Shown piece after piece: positions 7,101 through 14,007 of a stretch of DNA of 22,851 bases (position 1 is its first letter; every line of letters starts with the position of its first letter). The position numbers and the translations under genes were made by a program. The notes beneath the pieces were generated by a model. It ran no database searches and had not been told where the DNA came from. It was given only the letters and a program-made list of their open reading frames with translations. Source of the DNA: Bacteroidales bacterium (GTDB taxonomy: Bacteria; Bacteroidota; Bacteroidia; Bacteroidales; F082); the NCBI GenBank assembly GCA_900769945.1, contig CAAGIO010000002.1, positions 1 through 22,851 of the forward strand. Direction: 5' to 3'.

Positions 7101-9643
7101 TCCTCATCAGTGAAATAATAGTCTCCCCATCTCGACTTCATCTCCGGCATCTGCATCCCGATATACCTGCGATAAGGGGAAATCTGCCCCGAACGTGAGG
7201 TTATGCTAAACTCACCATCGTTCTCAAACACCTTGATAGTAAACACGGCCTTCATGAATCCGGGGGCACGCACTCCTTTCAACGCCTCAAAAGAGACTAT
7301 CGCCCGGCCTTCATCATCGAGAGAGGAGTCGAAGAGGATACTGCCAACATGGTTAAACCCATCATCATCAGAATCGAAACAATAGTCTCCGAACCCTTTG
7401 AAAGTGGTGTGCGAAGGATATAGCCTTGCAGATACCACGGCTTTCAACCCTTTCTCTATCATGCCGTTAAGACGGCGTGCCGACAGACTCACCTTGTCAC
7501 CCTTGCTCATGCTGCTCAACAGCGAAGGCACAAAGTCTATCTTTAAACGGTTCGGCTTCACCGTCTCAACCCTCAGCCTTTTAGAGAGGATTTGGTTCCC
7601 TAACTTGAAATGTGCGTTCCACGTGCCTGTAGGGTCGTTCACCAACGTCCTCACATTGAACGAATAAATACTCCCGACAGGTGTGTTGTTTGCCTTCTTC
7701 ACATAAAGACGGCCATTAGGGTCGGTAAGCTCCATCACCACGGGGTAATTCGGGGCAAGGACACCGTCCCTGTCCATCACCATCAACACTAACTGTATAG
7801 AATCGCCCGGACGCCACACGTCTCTATTGCTGTACACGAAAGCATTGACATTATTCTCAACATTGTTCCCCGCGACATCGAACTTACTCAACGACAACGA
7901 CTTGTTCTTGTCAAGAGGCAGATACGTCTTGTCACCGTTCTTTCTTGCCACCAAGAAATACGGCTTTTTATCAAAAGAGACTCTAACAAAGCCGGCGCCA
8001 TCGGTCTCTCCCTCCCCTACCTTCTGCATCTGATAATCATACAACACCACATCACAACCCGCTACAGCCCCGACATCGTTAACGTCCTTAACAAAGACAT
8101 CGTAAAACTTTGAATCAGAGCTCTTCACCGTAACCGCCAGATTACTGATATAAATATTCTTCTCAATATCAACACTGTTATAATATGAGCGGCTACAAGG
8201 ATTACGCCAATAATCTCCATAATAATACACACGGTAATCGTAACCATCATTATCCCAATAGTCATAATTATAAGACTTCTCATACTTTTCATCGCAAGCG
8301 AAGGCGTATTGCGACATGTCAAAATCAAGGTTTATCTGGTAGGCGTCATCACTGTTCAAGTCGATATAGTCGGATAACTTGATAGAATATCTCTGCCATT
8401 TCTCGTAGTCTTCCTGCACTAACGGGATCGTCACCTTATTAATAAGGCGTCCCACTCTCCTCACCCCGGAAGTGCCATCTAACCCGTTAGTCTGTATGAA
8501 CGACAAGATATTGTCATTGTAAATCTTTATAATTCTTAACGTCACGCTATTCAGACATTTAGCCTCAAACGACACCGTCGCATCCTTGGTGTTCGGCACA
8601 ATGACGCCATCATCGGTCCAACGCACTTCAGGAGTCTTAACGTCACTTGATAGTTTCTTTATCACCACATCCTCATCAAGATACCTCCCCGAAACCGACT
8701 TCAAACCATTCTTAATAGAGATGTCGCAATCAGAAAAATCATAGCCGAAGAAAATCCGGAGGCAGTTCTCACTGACAGAGTACGACTCGTCAAGCCATGT
8801 CTTTGACAGCTCGACATTATACATCGCATTATCCGCCGAGCAAAGCACATCGGAGAAATACAAGGCTAACATATTCTCATCTGGCTTAAAGTCATAATAC
8901 ACAAACTCGAAGGTGTTGCTTGCCGGGATACGGAGTGAGAGTGTCTCCTCATGCTCGGAGCCGACCGCCTCACCATCAACACGCACATCAAGCTGATAAT
9001 CATCTGACTTCCTCTGAACATTATTGACAGAAATCCTGAAGACATAAGGATTAATCTCCTCTGCGACACACTCGTTATGCCTCAAGAATGACTTATCAAG
9101 AAGTGAAAGAGCCGTTGAGCAGTCACTCTTATTCAAGAAATGAACATCAAAAGAATAAGAGCATCTGTCGGTCTCATCACAAAGCAGCTCCACATTTTCC
9201 AAATAGAAATCTTGGCTGACAATGAAAAATGAGAACTCAAGGCGGTTGTCTTCCGGCATATCGAGCAACATCCCAAGGTTAAAACTGACATTATACACCG
9301 TGTTACACCTCACCTTCTCGTCAAGATTAAAGCCGATGGTGTTCTTGTCAATCCAGAAGGCATGTCCTTTGACTTTGGGGCTAATATCGAACAAATCCTT
9401 CGGCAGCTCCTCCCCATAACGACGCGTCATCTGCAACCCTTGGACGAAGCGCACCACCAACGGCTCACCTGTGTTTATCACCCCGGAAGAATAACTTTCC
9501 ACCACCCCTATCAGTGCATCACTGCAAGGGCTAATCTTCTCAACCATAGGCAACTCAGACCTTACAGCACCATCATCACAAGAGAAAAACAGCATCGACG
9601 ACAACGCCAACACTACTAAAATAACACCAAACAACTTATTCAT
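4166..9643 (-). CDS. Bacterial alpha-2-macroglobulin, thioester-containing lipoprotein (YfhM-like)
   Basis: Very large envelope protein thought to trap attacking proteases through a reactive thioester, working next to PBP1C. I start it at the internal ATG (9641-9643), giving 1825 residues. The protein then opens with MNKLFGVILVVLALSSMLFF followed by S-C, a lipoprotein signal with lipidated C22. The longer frame, to 9700, would begin upstream of the putative promoter at 9664-9671. An MG2-like YRPGD-type motif (WRPGD) is near residue 608, the bait-region domain begins near 960, the A2M domain is near 1125-1220, and the thioester motif Y-G-C-L-E-Q has C1377 and Q1380. A Tyr-rich segment spans residues 454-488. 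Its TGA overlaps the pbpC ATG. Confidence 0.95.
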   Translation of the reverse strand: MNKLFGVILVVLALSSMLFFSCDDGAVRSELPMVEKISPCSDALIGVVESYSSGVINTGEPLVVRFVQGLQMTRRYGEELPKDLFDISPKVKGHAFWIDKNTIGFNLDEKVRCNTVYNVSFNLGMLLDMPEDNRLEFSFFIVSQDFYLENVELLCDETDRCSYSFDVHFLNKSDCSTALSLLDKSFLRHNECVAEEINPYVFRISVNNVQRKSDDYQLDVRVDGEAVGSEHEETLSLRIPASNTFEFVYYDFKPDENMLALYFSDVLCSADNAMYNVELSKTWLDESYSVSENCLRIFFGYDFSDCDISIKNGLKSVSGRYLDEDVVIKKLSSDVKTPEVRWTDDGVIVPNTKDATVSFEAKCLNSVTLRIIKIYNDNILSFIQTNGLDGTSGVRRVGRLINKVTIPLVQEDYEKWQRYSIKLSDYIDLNSDDAYQINLDFDMSQYAFACDEKYEKSYNYDYWDNDGYDYRVYYYGDYWRNPCSRSYYNSVDIEKNIYISNLAVTVKSSDSKFYDVFVKDVNDVGAVAGCDVVLYDYQMQKVGEGETDGAGFVRVSFDKKPYFLVARKNGDKTYLPLDKNKSLSLSKFDVAGNNVENNVNAFVYSNRDVWRPGDSIQLVLMVMDRDGVLAPNYPVVMELTDPNGRLYVKKANNTPVGSIYSFNVRTLVNDPTGTWNAHFKLGNQILSKRLRVETVKPNRLKIDFVPSLLSSMSKGDKVSLSARRLNGMIEKGLKAVVSARLYPSHTTFKGFGDYCFDSDDDGFNHVGSILFDSSLDDEGRAIVSFEALKGVRAPGFMKAVFTIKVFENDGEFSITSRSGQISPYRRYIGMQMPEMKSRWGDYYFTDEDNVFDIVVVNEDGTLATDVKELHYEVYKLEHYWWWSEGELNLSNYVNGGYYKPVRKKTLKVSQGTTSLTLNVKDDAWGSYLVVIRDKDGGHVLSKVINFDWEYGTRSSSVGETPTIISLTLDKESYNVGDVMRVSFPSNACSKALVTIEDTSVIGVYHANDLGEDAFLDIPVTAEMVPNAYVSVSLIQPFTNDNGMPIRMYGVKSFNVNDEGSVLKPLVETSALVGSNSTVDIKVSEQKGRKMYYTVAVVDEGLLNLTGYKTPDPHDYFFKKRALGVRTWDSYDYFVSAITGMMGDTKAVGGDAAPDAEMVLLEKFQAVASMMGPFELKAGETMTHHFDVPDYNGMLRVMVVACDGERASGSAHKEITVRDNIMVVTTASRVIGPDDKAVVNVTVLAPEMAGKNVDVEMLVDNLTLLEPAPKKVRLNADGEALIPVVVTPGDAVGNASLTVKASCQDEMVSRTLTMPVRMPAGNKYNMVQHELKGHESSTISIECQGFDGTIETKLMANTRIPINMFKHIDYVSSYPYGCLEQFISKAFPKLYLNHLVSLDDMTKADMKQNVEDAIENINAYLRSDFSLTNWRNGTYSHPWTEIYALHFLIEAKSQGFNVPQSLVDNIVGYQKNKANAWNPDVDIPAMETIQAYRLFVLALNNTAQVKAMNKLKDMDLKFPLTKSLLAASYALIGKKNVAENMIPVNDYSSKAWLSDYYVTFGSKLRDMSLSVYAEMLVGYKNETVQKDIDEICRILGSDIWIDTHSTSLALFVIGKYAERLGVTSNDISLVIRDGDETHEVSSNKNSVSINIAPKKGMNNIDVTNNADNPVIVTLFTKGKVAEYADKDDGNWYQMAVRYLDKEGKEMRLDTVRQNEDVFVEITVTNPSEYDVTENALVYYAPSGFELINNRLFGDNKKNENNCKHIDYQDEHVEFFFDLYGKESKTFRLMMNATYEGSYIVPSVSCEDMYNSDIYYHTAAGRCTIVR

Positions 9644-9663
9644 CTTTATTATCTTTTTTGGGG

Positions 9664-9671
9664 CAAAGTTA
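9664..9671 (-). promoter_or_regulatory. Putative -7 element for the alpha-2-macroglobulin-pbpC operon
   Basis: Minus-strand TAACTTTG matches TAnnTTTG 20 bases before the chosen ATG at 9643. No clear -33 TTG is seen. Its position downstream of the alternative ATG at 9700 argues for the shorter reading of the protein. Confidence 0.45.
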
Positions 9672-9716
9672 AATATTATTTTTTGATAACAGGCTTTCAT
9701 TTCTCATTATTATTCA

Positions 9717-9724
9717 TAATTTTG
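9717..9724 (+). promoter_or_regulatory. Putative -7 element for the polyprenyl synthase operon (near-leaderless)
   Basis: TAATTTTG matches TAnnTTTG and ends only five bases before the ATG at 9730, so the transcript would start at or beside the start codon. The -33 element is not obvious. An alternative promoter further upstream is possible. Confidence 0.4.
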
Positions 9725-9729
9725 CATCC

Positions 9730-10704
9730 ATGATTTCAATCGAAGAAATAAAAGACAGACTATCAGACGAGTTGGAGCGTTTTGACAGCTTCTATAGAGA
9801 GGCTTTACATTCTAACAACCTCATTCTCAATAAGATAGGAACATACACCCTAAAACACAAGGGCAAGCAGCTGCGTCCACTCTTCGTCATCTTGTCGGCC
9901 AGATGCTTCGGCGAGGTCAACGAAAGCACCTACAGGGCTGCGACATTTATAGAGCTTCTGCACTCAGCGACCCTAATACACGACGATGTTGTTGATGATG
10001 CCGCCGAGAGAAGAGGCTTCGCCACAATAAACGCTATGTTCAAGAACAAAATCGCTGTCCTCGCCGGCGACTACCTCCTCTCAAAAGGAATGATGATAGC
10101 ATTAGAAAACCATGACTACCAGATGCTTGACATGATTTCTCAAACGGTGCGCGCCATGAGCGAGGGCGAGATACAACAGCTCGACAAAGCAAAGAAGATG
10201 GACACCTCCGAAGACGAATATTACAGCATCATTGAGAAGAAGACAGCCTCCCTCATCGCGTCCTGCTGCGCAATAGGAGCAGTATCAGCCGGTGCCGACA
10301 CCGAGCAGACGGAGACGTTAAGACAATTCGGCATCAACGCCGGCATAGCCTTCCAGATAAGAGACGACATCTTTGACTATCAACCTAATAACAAATCGGG
10401 CAAAGGTTATGGCAACGACATCAGGGAACATAAGATGACACTGCCGCTCATACATCTCCTCAGAGAAAGCAGCCTCACCGAACGCACCGTCATCAAGACA
10501 AAGATTGTTTTATCGGGCAAGAAGAAGAAGACCATCGATGAGATAATATCGCTTGCCAACGAAAAACACAGCATAGAATACGCCACCGAGAAGATGAACA
10601 TGTATATTGGGAAGGCGGAGTCCCAGCTCAACAAACTCGGTGATAATGAAGCGTGTAATGACTTAAGAAACCTTATGTATTACTGTATAAAAAGAGAGAA
10701 ATAA
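9730..10704 (+). CDS. Long-chain trans-polyprenyl diphosphate synthase (octaprenyl-type)
   Basis: Condenses isopentenyl diphosphate onto an allylic primer, probably to make the menaquinone side chain. The 324-residue protein shows the GKQLRP substrate motif (45-50), the first Asp-rich motif D85-D-V-V-D89, the second D212-D-I-F-D216, and the GNDIREHKMTLP block (228-239). The residue five places before the first Asp motif is a small Ala (A80); in this family a bulky aromatic there limits products to C15-C20, so a long-chain product is inferred. It resembles the IspB family, but exact chain length cannot be read. The stop overlaps the next gene's ATG by one base (TAATG). Confidence 0.93.
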   Translation: MISIEEIKDRLSDELERFDSFYREALHSNNLILNKIGTYTLKHKGKQLRPLFVILSARCFGEVNESTYRAATFIELLHSATLIHDDVVDDAAERRGFATINAMFKNKIAVLAGDYLLSKGMMIALENHDYQMLDMISQTVRAMSEGEIQQLDKAKKMDTSEDEYYSIIEKKTASLIASCCAIGAVSAGADTEQTETLRQFGINAGIAFQIRDDIFDYQPNNKSGKGYGNDIREHKMTLPLIHLLRESSLTERTVIKTKIVLSGKKKKTIDEIISLANEKHSIEYATEKMNMYIGKAESQLNKLGDNEACNDLRNLMYYCIKREK

Positions 10705-11348
10705 TGAGAAAGATTACAACAATAACGGCACTTTTCATTTTGACATTCATAGTGCAGACAGCGGGAGCGCAGTCGTTTCACGGAGGCATAGCCCTTGGAG
10801 GCCTTGTCTCGCAGGTTGAGGGCGATATGCGCGGGGGCTGGAACAAGGCTGGCTTAACAGCAGGAGTGTTCACCAGCCTGAGCATCAACGAGAACATCGA
10901 CTTCCAGATGGAGCTGAAATACACCCAGAAAGGCTCCAAGTCCGACATTGACAAGCCCGTGATCGGAGACCCTTACGCCATCAGGCTTGGTTATTTTGAG
11001 TTGCCTGTGCTGTTATGCGGCAACCTCGGATTCCTCAACATCAACGGCACCAAGTTAGACTGGATAGCATTAGAGATAGGGGCGAGCCTCGACGTGCTGG
11101 CGCACCAGAAGAAGACCGTCAACGGAGTGACAGACAACGGGCCTAACTTCTTCAGACGCCTCAGCGGCAGCACGCTGCTCGGAATAAAGTTCACCATCAT
11201 GGAGAGGTATCAGTTAGCAATACGCAGCGTCAACTCCTTCATAAGCATATACAAAGGTAACCTGTCCGACGAACGGACAAGACGTTTCGGAAGCAAAGGT
11301 GTCTTCTCCGACAACCTTGAGTTAGTGTTTTTCTATAAGATACGATGA
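10704..11348 (+). CDS. PorT-family outer-membrane beta-barrel protein
   Basis: The 214-residue protein begins with a Sec signal peptide, MRKITTITALFILTFIVQTA, cleaved probably after G-A before the Q at residue 23. The rest alternates polar and hydrophobic residues in short strands with Gly-rich turns, as in the small outer-membrane barrels common in Bacteroidota and often annotated PorT family. Examples are the early HGGIALGGLVSQVEGD, FQMELKYTQKGSKSD and the closing LELVFFYKIR. This family label does not show that it is the T9SS component PorT itself. It is coupled by a one-base overlap to the polyprenyl synthase, a link with no obvious biochemical reason. Its TGA is one base from the stop of the convergent DAHP synthase gene. 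Confidence 0.85.
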   Translation: MRKITTITALFILTFIVQTAGAQSFHGGIALGGLVSQVEGDMRGGWNKAGLTAGVFTSLSINENIDFQMELKYTQKGSKSDIDKPVIGDPYAIRLGYFELPVLLCGNLGFLNINGTKLDWIALEIGASLDVLAHQKKTVNGVTDNGPNFFRRLSGSTLLGIKFTIMERYQLAIRSVNSFISIYKGNLSDERTRRFGSKGVFSDNLELVFFYKIR

Positions 11349-11349
11349 G

Positions 11350-12411
11350 TCAGAACTGCCTCTCGATAGAGTCTTTGTGGATGATGTCGAAGATATCCTT
11401 CACGGACTCCGCGTTCAATCCGAGCGACTCACCTTTCATAATGCGGTCGTTAAGCACGGTCTTCCACCTATCCATCTGAAGCACAGCCATATTCTGTTCC
11501 TTCTTAAAGGAGCCTATCTCTTCTGACACCTTCATTCTTTTTGCGATAAGTGAGAGCAGCTCGTCGTCGATAGAGTCTATCTGGTTACGGAGGCGGCCGA
11601 GGTGTTCCTCGTTGGAGACGGAGCTCTTAGACCTTTCGACGAGGGTGTCGAGGAGAACGTGCAGCTCGGCGGGAGTAATCTGCTGGTTAGCGTCGGTAAG
11701 GGCTGCGTCAGGGTTGCAGTGTGTCTCGACCATGAAGCCATCGGTGGTGACATCTAAGGCTTTCTGCGCCACTTCCCGAAGGATGTCGCGGCGTCCGCAG
11801 ATATGGCTGATATCGGTGATGATAGGGATATCAGGGCGGAGGCGGTGCAGCTCGATAGGTATCTCCCAGAGCGGGGCGTTGCGGTAGGGGCTGTTGTCGA
11901 GGGACGAGAAGCCTCTATGGATGCCGCCGAGTCGTGTTATCCCTGCGGAGGCGAGACGCTCGAAGGCTCCAAGCCAGAGACTGACATCAGGAGCAATAGG
12001 GTTCTTCACGAAGACAGGTATGTCGGTGCCTCTCAAGGTGTTGGCAAGCTCTTGGACGGAGAAGGGGTTCACCACTGTACGCGCGCCTATCCACAGCATA
12101 TCGACGCCATACTTCAAGGCGAGCTCCACATGTTCGGGCAACGCGACCTCTATCATGACAGGCATACCGAAGCGTTCTCTCGCCTCCATCATCCAGATGA
12201 GACCTTCCTCACCCACGCCCTCAAACGAGTCAGGACGGGTGCGGGGCTTCCAGATGCCGCCACGCAACACATGCGCCTTACCCGTGGCATACAACTCACC
12301 GGCAGTGGCAAGCAGCTGCTCACGCGACTCCACACTACACGGCCCGCTGATGACAAGCAGCGTATCGGGAGAACAAAACCATCGCCCTATATCAAAACTT
12401 TCGAACATCAA
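11350..12411 (-). CDS. Bifunctional DAHP synthase / chorismate mutase
   Basis: Catalyses the first step of the shikimate pathway (phosphoenolpyruvate + erythrose 4-phosphate to DAHP) and, through a second domain, chorismate to prephenate. The N-terminal type I-beta synthase domain (about 1-260) has the metal-site motif GPCSVES with C25, the LRGGIWKPRTRP block (49-60), WIGARTV (107-113), KNP (136-138), H203 in ITDISH, E229 in MVETH and D240 in LTDANQ. An AroQ-type chorismate mutase helical domain follows (about 268-353) with R273, R276 and the KRMKVSEEIGSFK stretch (291-303). This order, mutase at the C-terminus, is the Bacteroidota arrangement studied in Prevotella nigrescens, where prephenate is the feedback inhibitor. 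The start may be the first or second Met. Confidence 0.95.
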   Translation of the reverse strand: MMFESFDIGRWFCSPDTLLVISGPCSVESREQLLATAGELYATGKAHVLRGGIWKPRTRPDSFEGVGEEGLIWMMEARERFGMPVMIEVALPEHVELALKYGVDMLWIGARTVVNPFSVQELANTLRGTDIPVFVKNPIAPDVSLWLGAFERLASAGITRLGGIHRGFSSLDNSPYRNAPLWEIPIELHRLRPDIPIITDISHICGRRDILREVAQKALDVTTDGFMVETHCNPDAALTDANQQITPAELHVLLDTLVERSKSSVSNEEHLGRLRNQIDSIDDELLSLIAKRMKVSEEIGSFKKEQNMAVLQMDRWKTVLNDRIMKGESLGLNAESVKDIFDIIHKDSIERQF

Positions 12412-12424
12412 TTTTTATTTTTTG

Positions 12425-12432
12425 CAAATATA
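12425..12432 (-). promoter_or_regulatory. Putative -7 element for DAHP synthase/chorismate mutase
   Basis: Minus-strand TATATTTG matches TAnnTTTG and ends 13 bases before the ATG, implying a very short leader. The divergent asnS element is 33 bases away, so the two promoters share their upstream DNA. Confidence 0.45.
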
Positions 12433-12465
12433 AAAAATAATGTGACACCATTTGGCATTTTTTGT

Positions 12466-12473
12466 TACTTTTG
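12466..12473 (+). promoter_or_regulatory. Putative -7 element for asnS
   Basis: TACTTTTG matches TAnnTTTG 28 bases before the GTG start. TGTG at 12441-12444 is a weak -33 candidate with a 21-base spacer. Confidence 0.45.
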
Positions 12474-12501
12474 TAAGTTGAATTTTTAAACAGATATTAT
12501 T

Positions 12502-13941
12502 GTGAAACGTACAGAGATTAAAGCCGCTCTCGCAATGCAAGAGCTTGATAATGAGATAAATGTAAAAGGATGGGTGCGTAACAAACGCGGCAGCAAGAAT
12601 GTCGCCTTCATAGCATTAAACGACGGTTCGACCATCAACAACCTACAATTAGTTATCGACCTTGAGAAGATTCCGGAGGACAGCCTCGCCCTCATGCACA
12701 CTGGAGCATCAGTGTCAGCGACGGGCAAGTTAGTGCGTTCGGCAGGAAGCGGCCAGAATGTGGAATTAGCCGTCGATACTATAGAGCTCCTCGGACCTGC
12801 AAACCCTGACGAGTATCCGCTCCAGCCAAAGAAACACTCGTTGGAGTTCCTCCGCGACATCGCACACCTGCGTTTCCGCACTAACACCTTCGGCGCTGTG
12901 TTCCGTATCCGCCACGCCATGGTGTTCGCTATACATAACTTCTTCAACAGCAAAGGCTTCTATAACATTCACACTCCTCTCATCACCGCCTCCGACTGCG
13001 AAGGTGCAGGAGAGATGTTCCAAGTGACAACACTCGACCTTGACAACATACCAAGGACCGAAGACGGCAGCATAGACTACTCACAGGACTTCTTCGGCAA
13101 ACAGTCGAACATGACAGTGTCGGGACAACTCGAAGGCGAACTCGCCGCCACAGCATTATCAAAGATTTACACCTTCGGCCCTACTTTCCGCGCCGAGAAC
13201 TCTAACACCACACGACACCTCGCAGAATTCTGGATGATAGAGCCCGAAATGGCATTCTACGACATCCGCGACAACATGGAGCTCGCAGAGGAAATGCTTA
13301 AATACCTTATCCAATACGCCTTGGATAACTGCATGGACGACCTCCTCTTCCTCAGCAAACGACTCCAAGAAGAAGAGAAAAACAAGAAAGAAGAAGAGAA
13401 GTCAATGGAACTCATCGAGAAACTAAACTTCGTACTCGAACACCCGTTCCAAGTGCTGACTTACACCGAAGCCATCGACATCTTGAGAAACTGCAACTAC
13501 AACAAAAAAGGCAAGTTCCAATACCCTATCACGGGCTGGGGCGTTGACCTTCAGTCGGAACACGAGCGTTATCTCGTCGAGAAACACTTCAAGAAGCCTG
13601 TCATCCTCACCGACTACCCTATGGAAATCAAGGCCTTCTATATGAAACAGAACGAGGACGGCAAGACAGTGCGCGCCATGGACGTGCTCTTCCCAGGCAT
13701 CGGAGAGATTATCGGCGGCTCAGAACGTGAGACAGACCTTAACAAACTCCTGAAACGTATGGACGAGGTGGGAATACCAAGAGAATCAATGGACTGGTAC
13801 CTCGACTCAAGACGCTTCGGCTCAGTGCCGCACTCAGGATTCGGACTCGGCTTCGAACGCCTCCTCCTCTTCGTCACCGGCATGAACAACATACGCGACG
13901 TCATACCGTTCCCTCGCACTCCTAAAAACTGCCTGTACTAA
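12502..13941 (+). CDS. asnS: Asparaginyl-tRNA synthetase (GTG start)
   Basis: Class IIb aminoacyl-tRNA synthetase that charges tRNA-Asn. An N-terminal OB-fold anticodon-binding domain (INVKGWVRNKRGSKNVAFIA, from residue 19) is followed by the catalytic core. Motif 2 is TFGPTFRAENSNTTRHLAEF and motif 3 is GFGLGFERLLLFVTG near the C-terminus, ending in the usual IPFPRTP. The only canonical start in frame after the TAA at 12487 is GTG at 12502, which gives the family's usual MKRT opening. At 479 residues it is about a dozen longer than typical Bacteroidota enzymes as I remember them. The excess is a Lys/Glu-rich stretch at 13366-13404 that looks like a 21-base duplication. An intrinsic terminator follows. 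Confidence 0.97.
   Translation: MKRTEIKAALAMQELDNEINVKGWVRNKRGSKNVAFIALNDGSTINNLQLVIDLEKIPEDSLALMHTGASVSATGKLVRSAGSGQNVELAVDTIELLGPANPDEYPLQPKKHSLEFLRDIAHLRFRTNTFGAVFRIRHAMVFAIHNFFNSKGFYNIHTPLITASDCEGAGEMFQVTTLDLDNIPRTEDGSIDYSQDFFGKQSNMTVSGQLEGELAATALSKIYTFGPTFRAENSNTTRHLAEFWMIEPEMAFYDIRDNMELAEEMLKYLIQYALDNCMDDLLFLSKRLQEEEKNKKEEEKSMELIEKLNFVLEHPFQVLTYTEAIDILRNCNYNKKGKFQYPITGWGVDLQSEHERYLVEKHFKKPVILTDYPMEIKAFYMKQNEDGKTVRAMDVLFPGIGEIIGGSERETDLNKLLKRMDEVGIPRESMDWYLDSRRFGSVPHSGFGLGFERLLLFVTGMNNIRDVIPFPRTPKNCLY
13366..13404 (+). repeat. 21-base in-frame micro-duplication inside asnS
   Basis: The 13-mer AAGAAGAAGAGAA occurs at 13367-13379 and again at 13388-13400, a period of 21 bases (seven codons). 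It encodes QEEEKNK then KEEEKSM. The reading frame is kept. It lies in the linker between motif 2 and the rest of the catalytic domain. Confidence 0.8.
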
Positions 13942-13958
13942 TATTTTATTAACCATAC

Positions 13959-13990
13959 GGAGTGCATGAACCCTCATGCACTCCTTTATT
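13959..13990 (+). terminator. Intrinsic terminator after asnS
   Basis: A perfect 11-bp stem, GGAGTGCATGA (13959-13969) with TCATGCACTCC (13974-13984), has an ACCC loop and a TTTATT tail. It starts 17 bases after the asnS stop. The tail is interrupted by an A, so some readthrough into rpoN is possible. The ATG inside the stem (13966) is in frame with rpoN but is unlikely to be its start. Confidence 0.75.
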
Positions 13991-14007
13991 ATCTAAACAT
14001 CCTTGTC

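Noticed and set aside
9644..9700. 19-residue N-terminal extension of the alpha-2-macroglobulin
   Set aside because: It would place residues before a textbook lipoprotein signal and start upstream of the TAACTTTG promoter element.
10704..11348. Calling the barrel protein the T9SS component PorT
   Set aside because: The PorT-like barrel family is broad in Bacteroidota and no other T9SS machinery gene is adjacent.
11803..12489. 228-residue plus-strand ORF opposite DAHP synthase
   Set aside because: It is antisense to a well-conserved enzyme and crosses the divergent promoter region.
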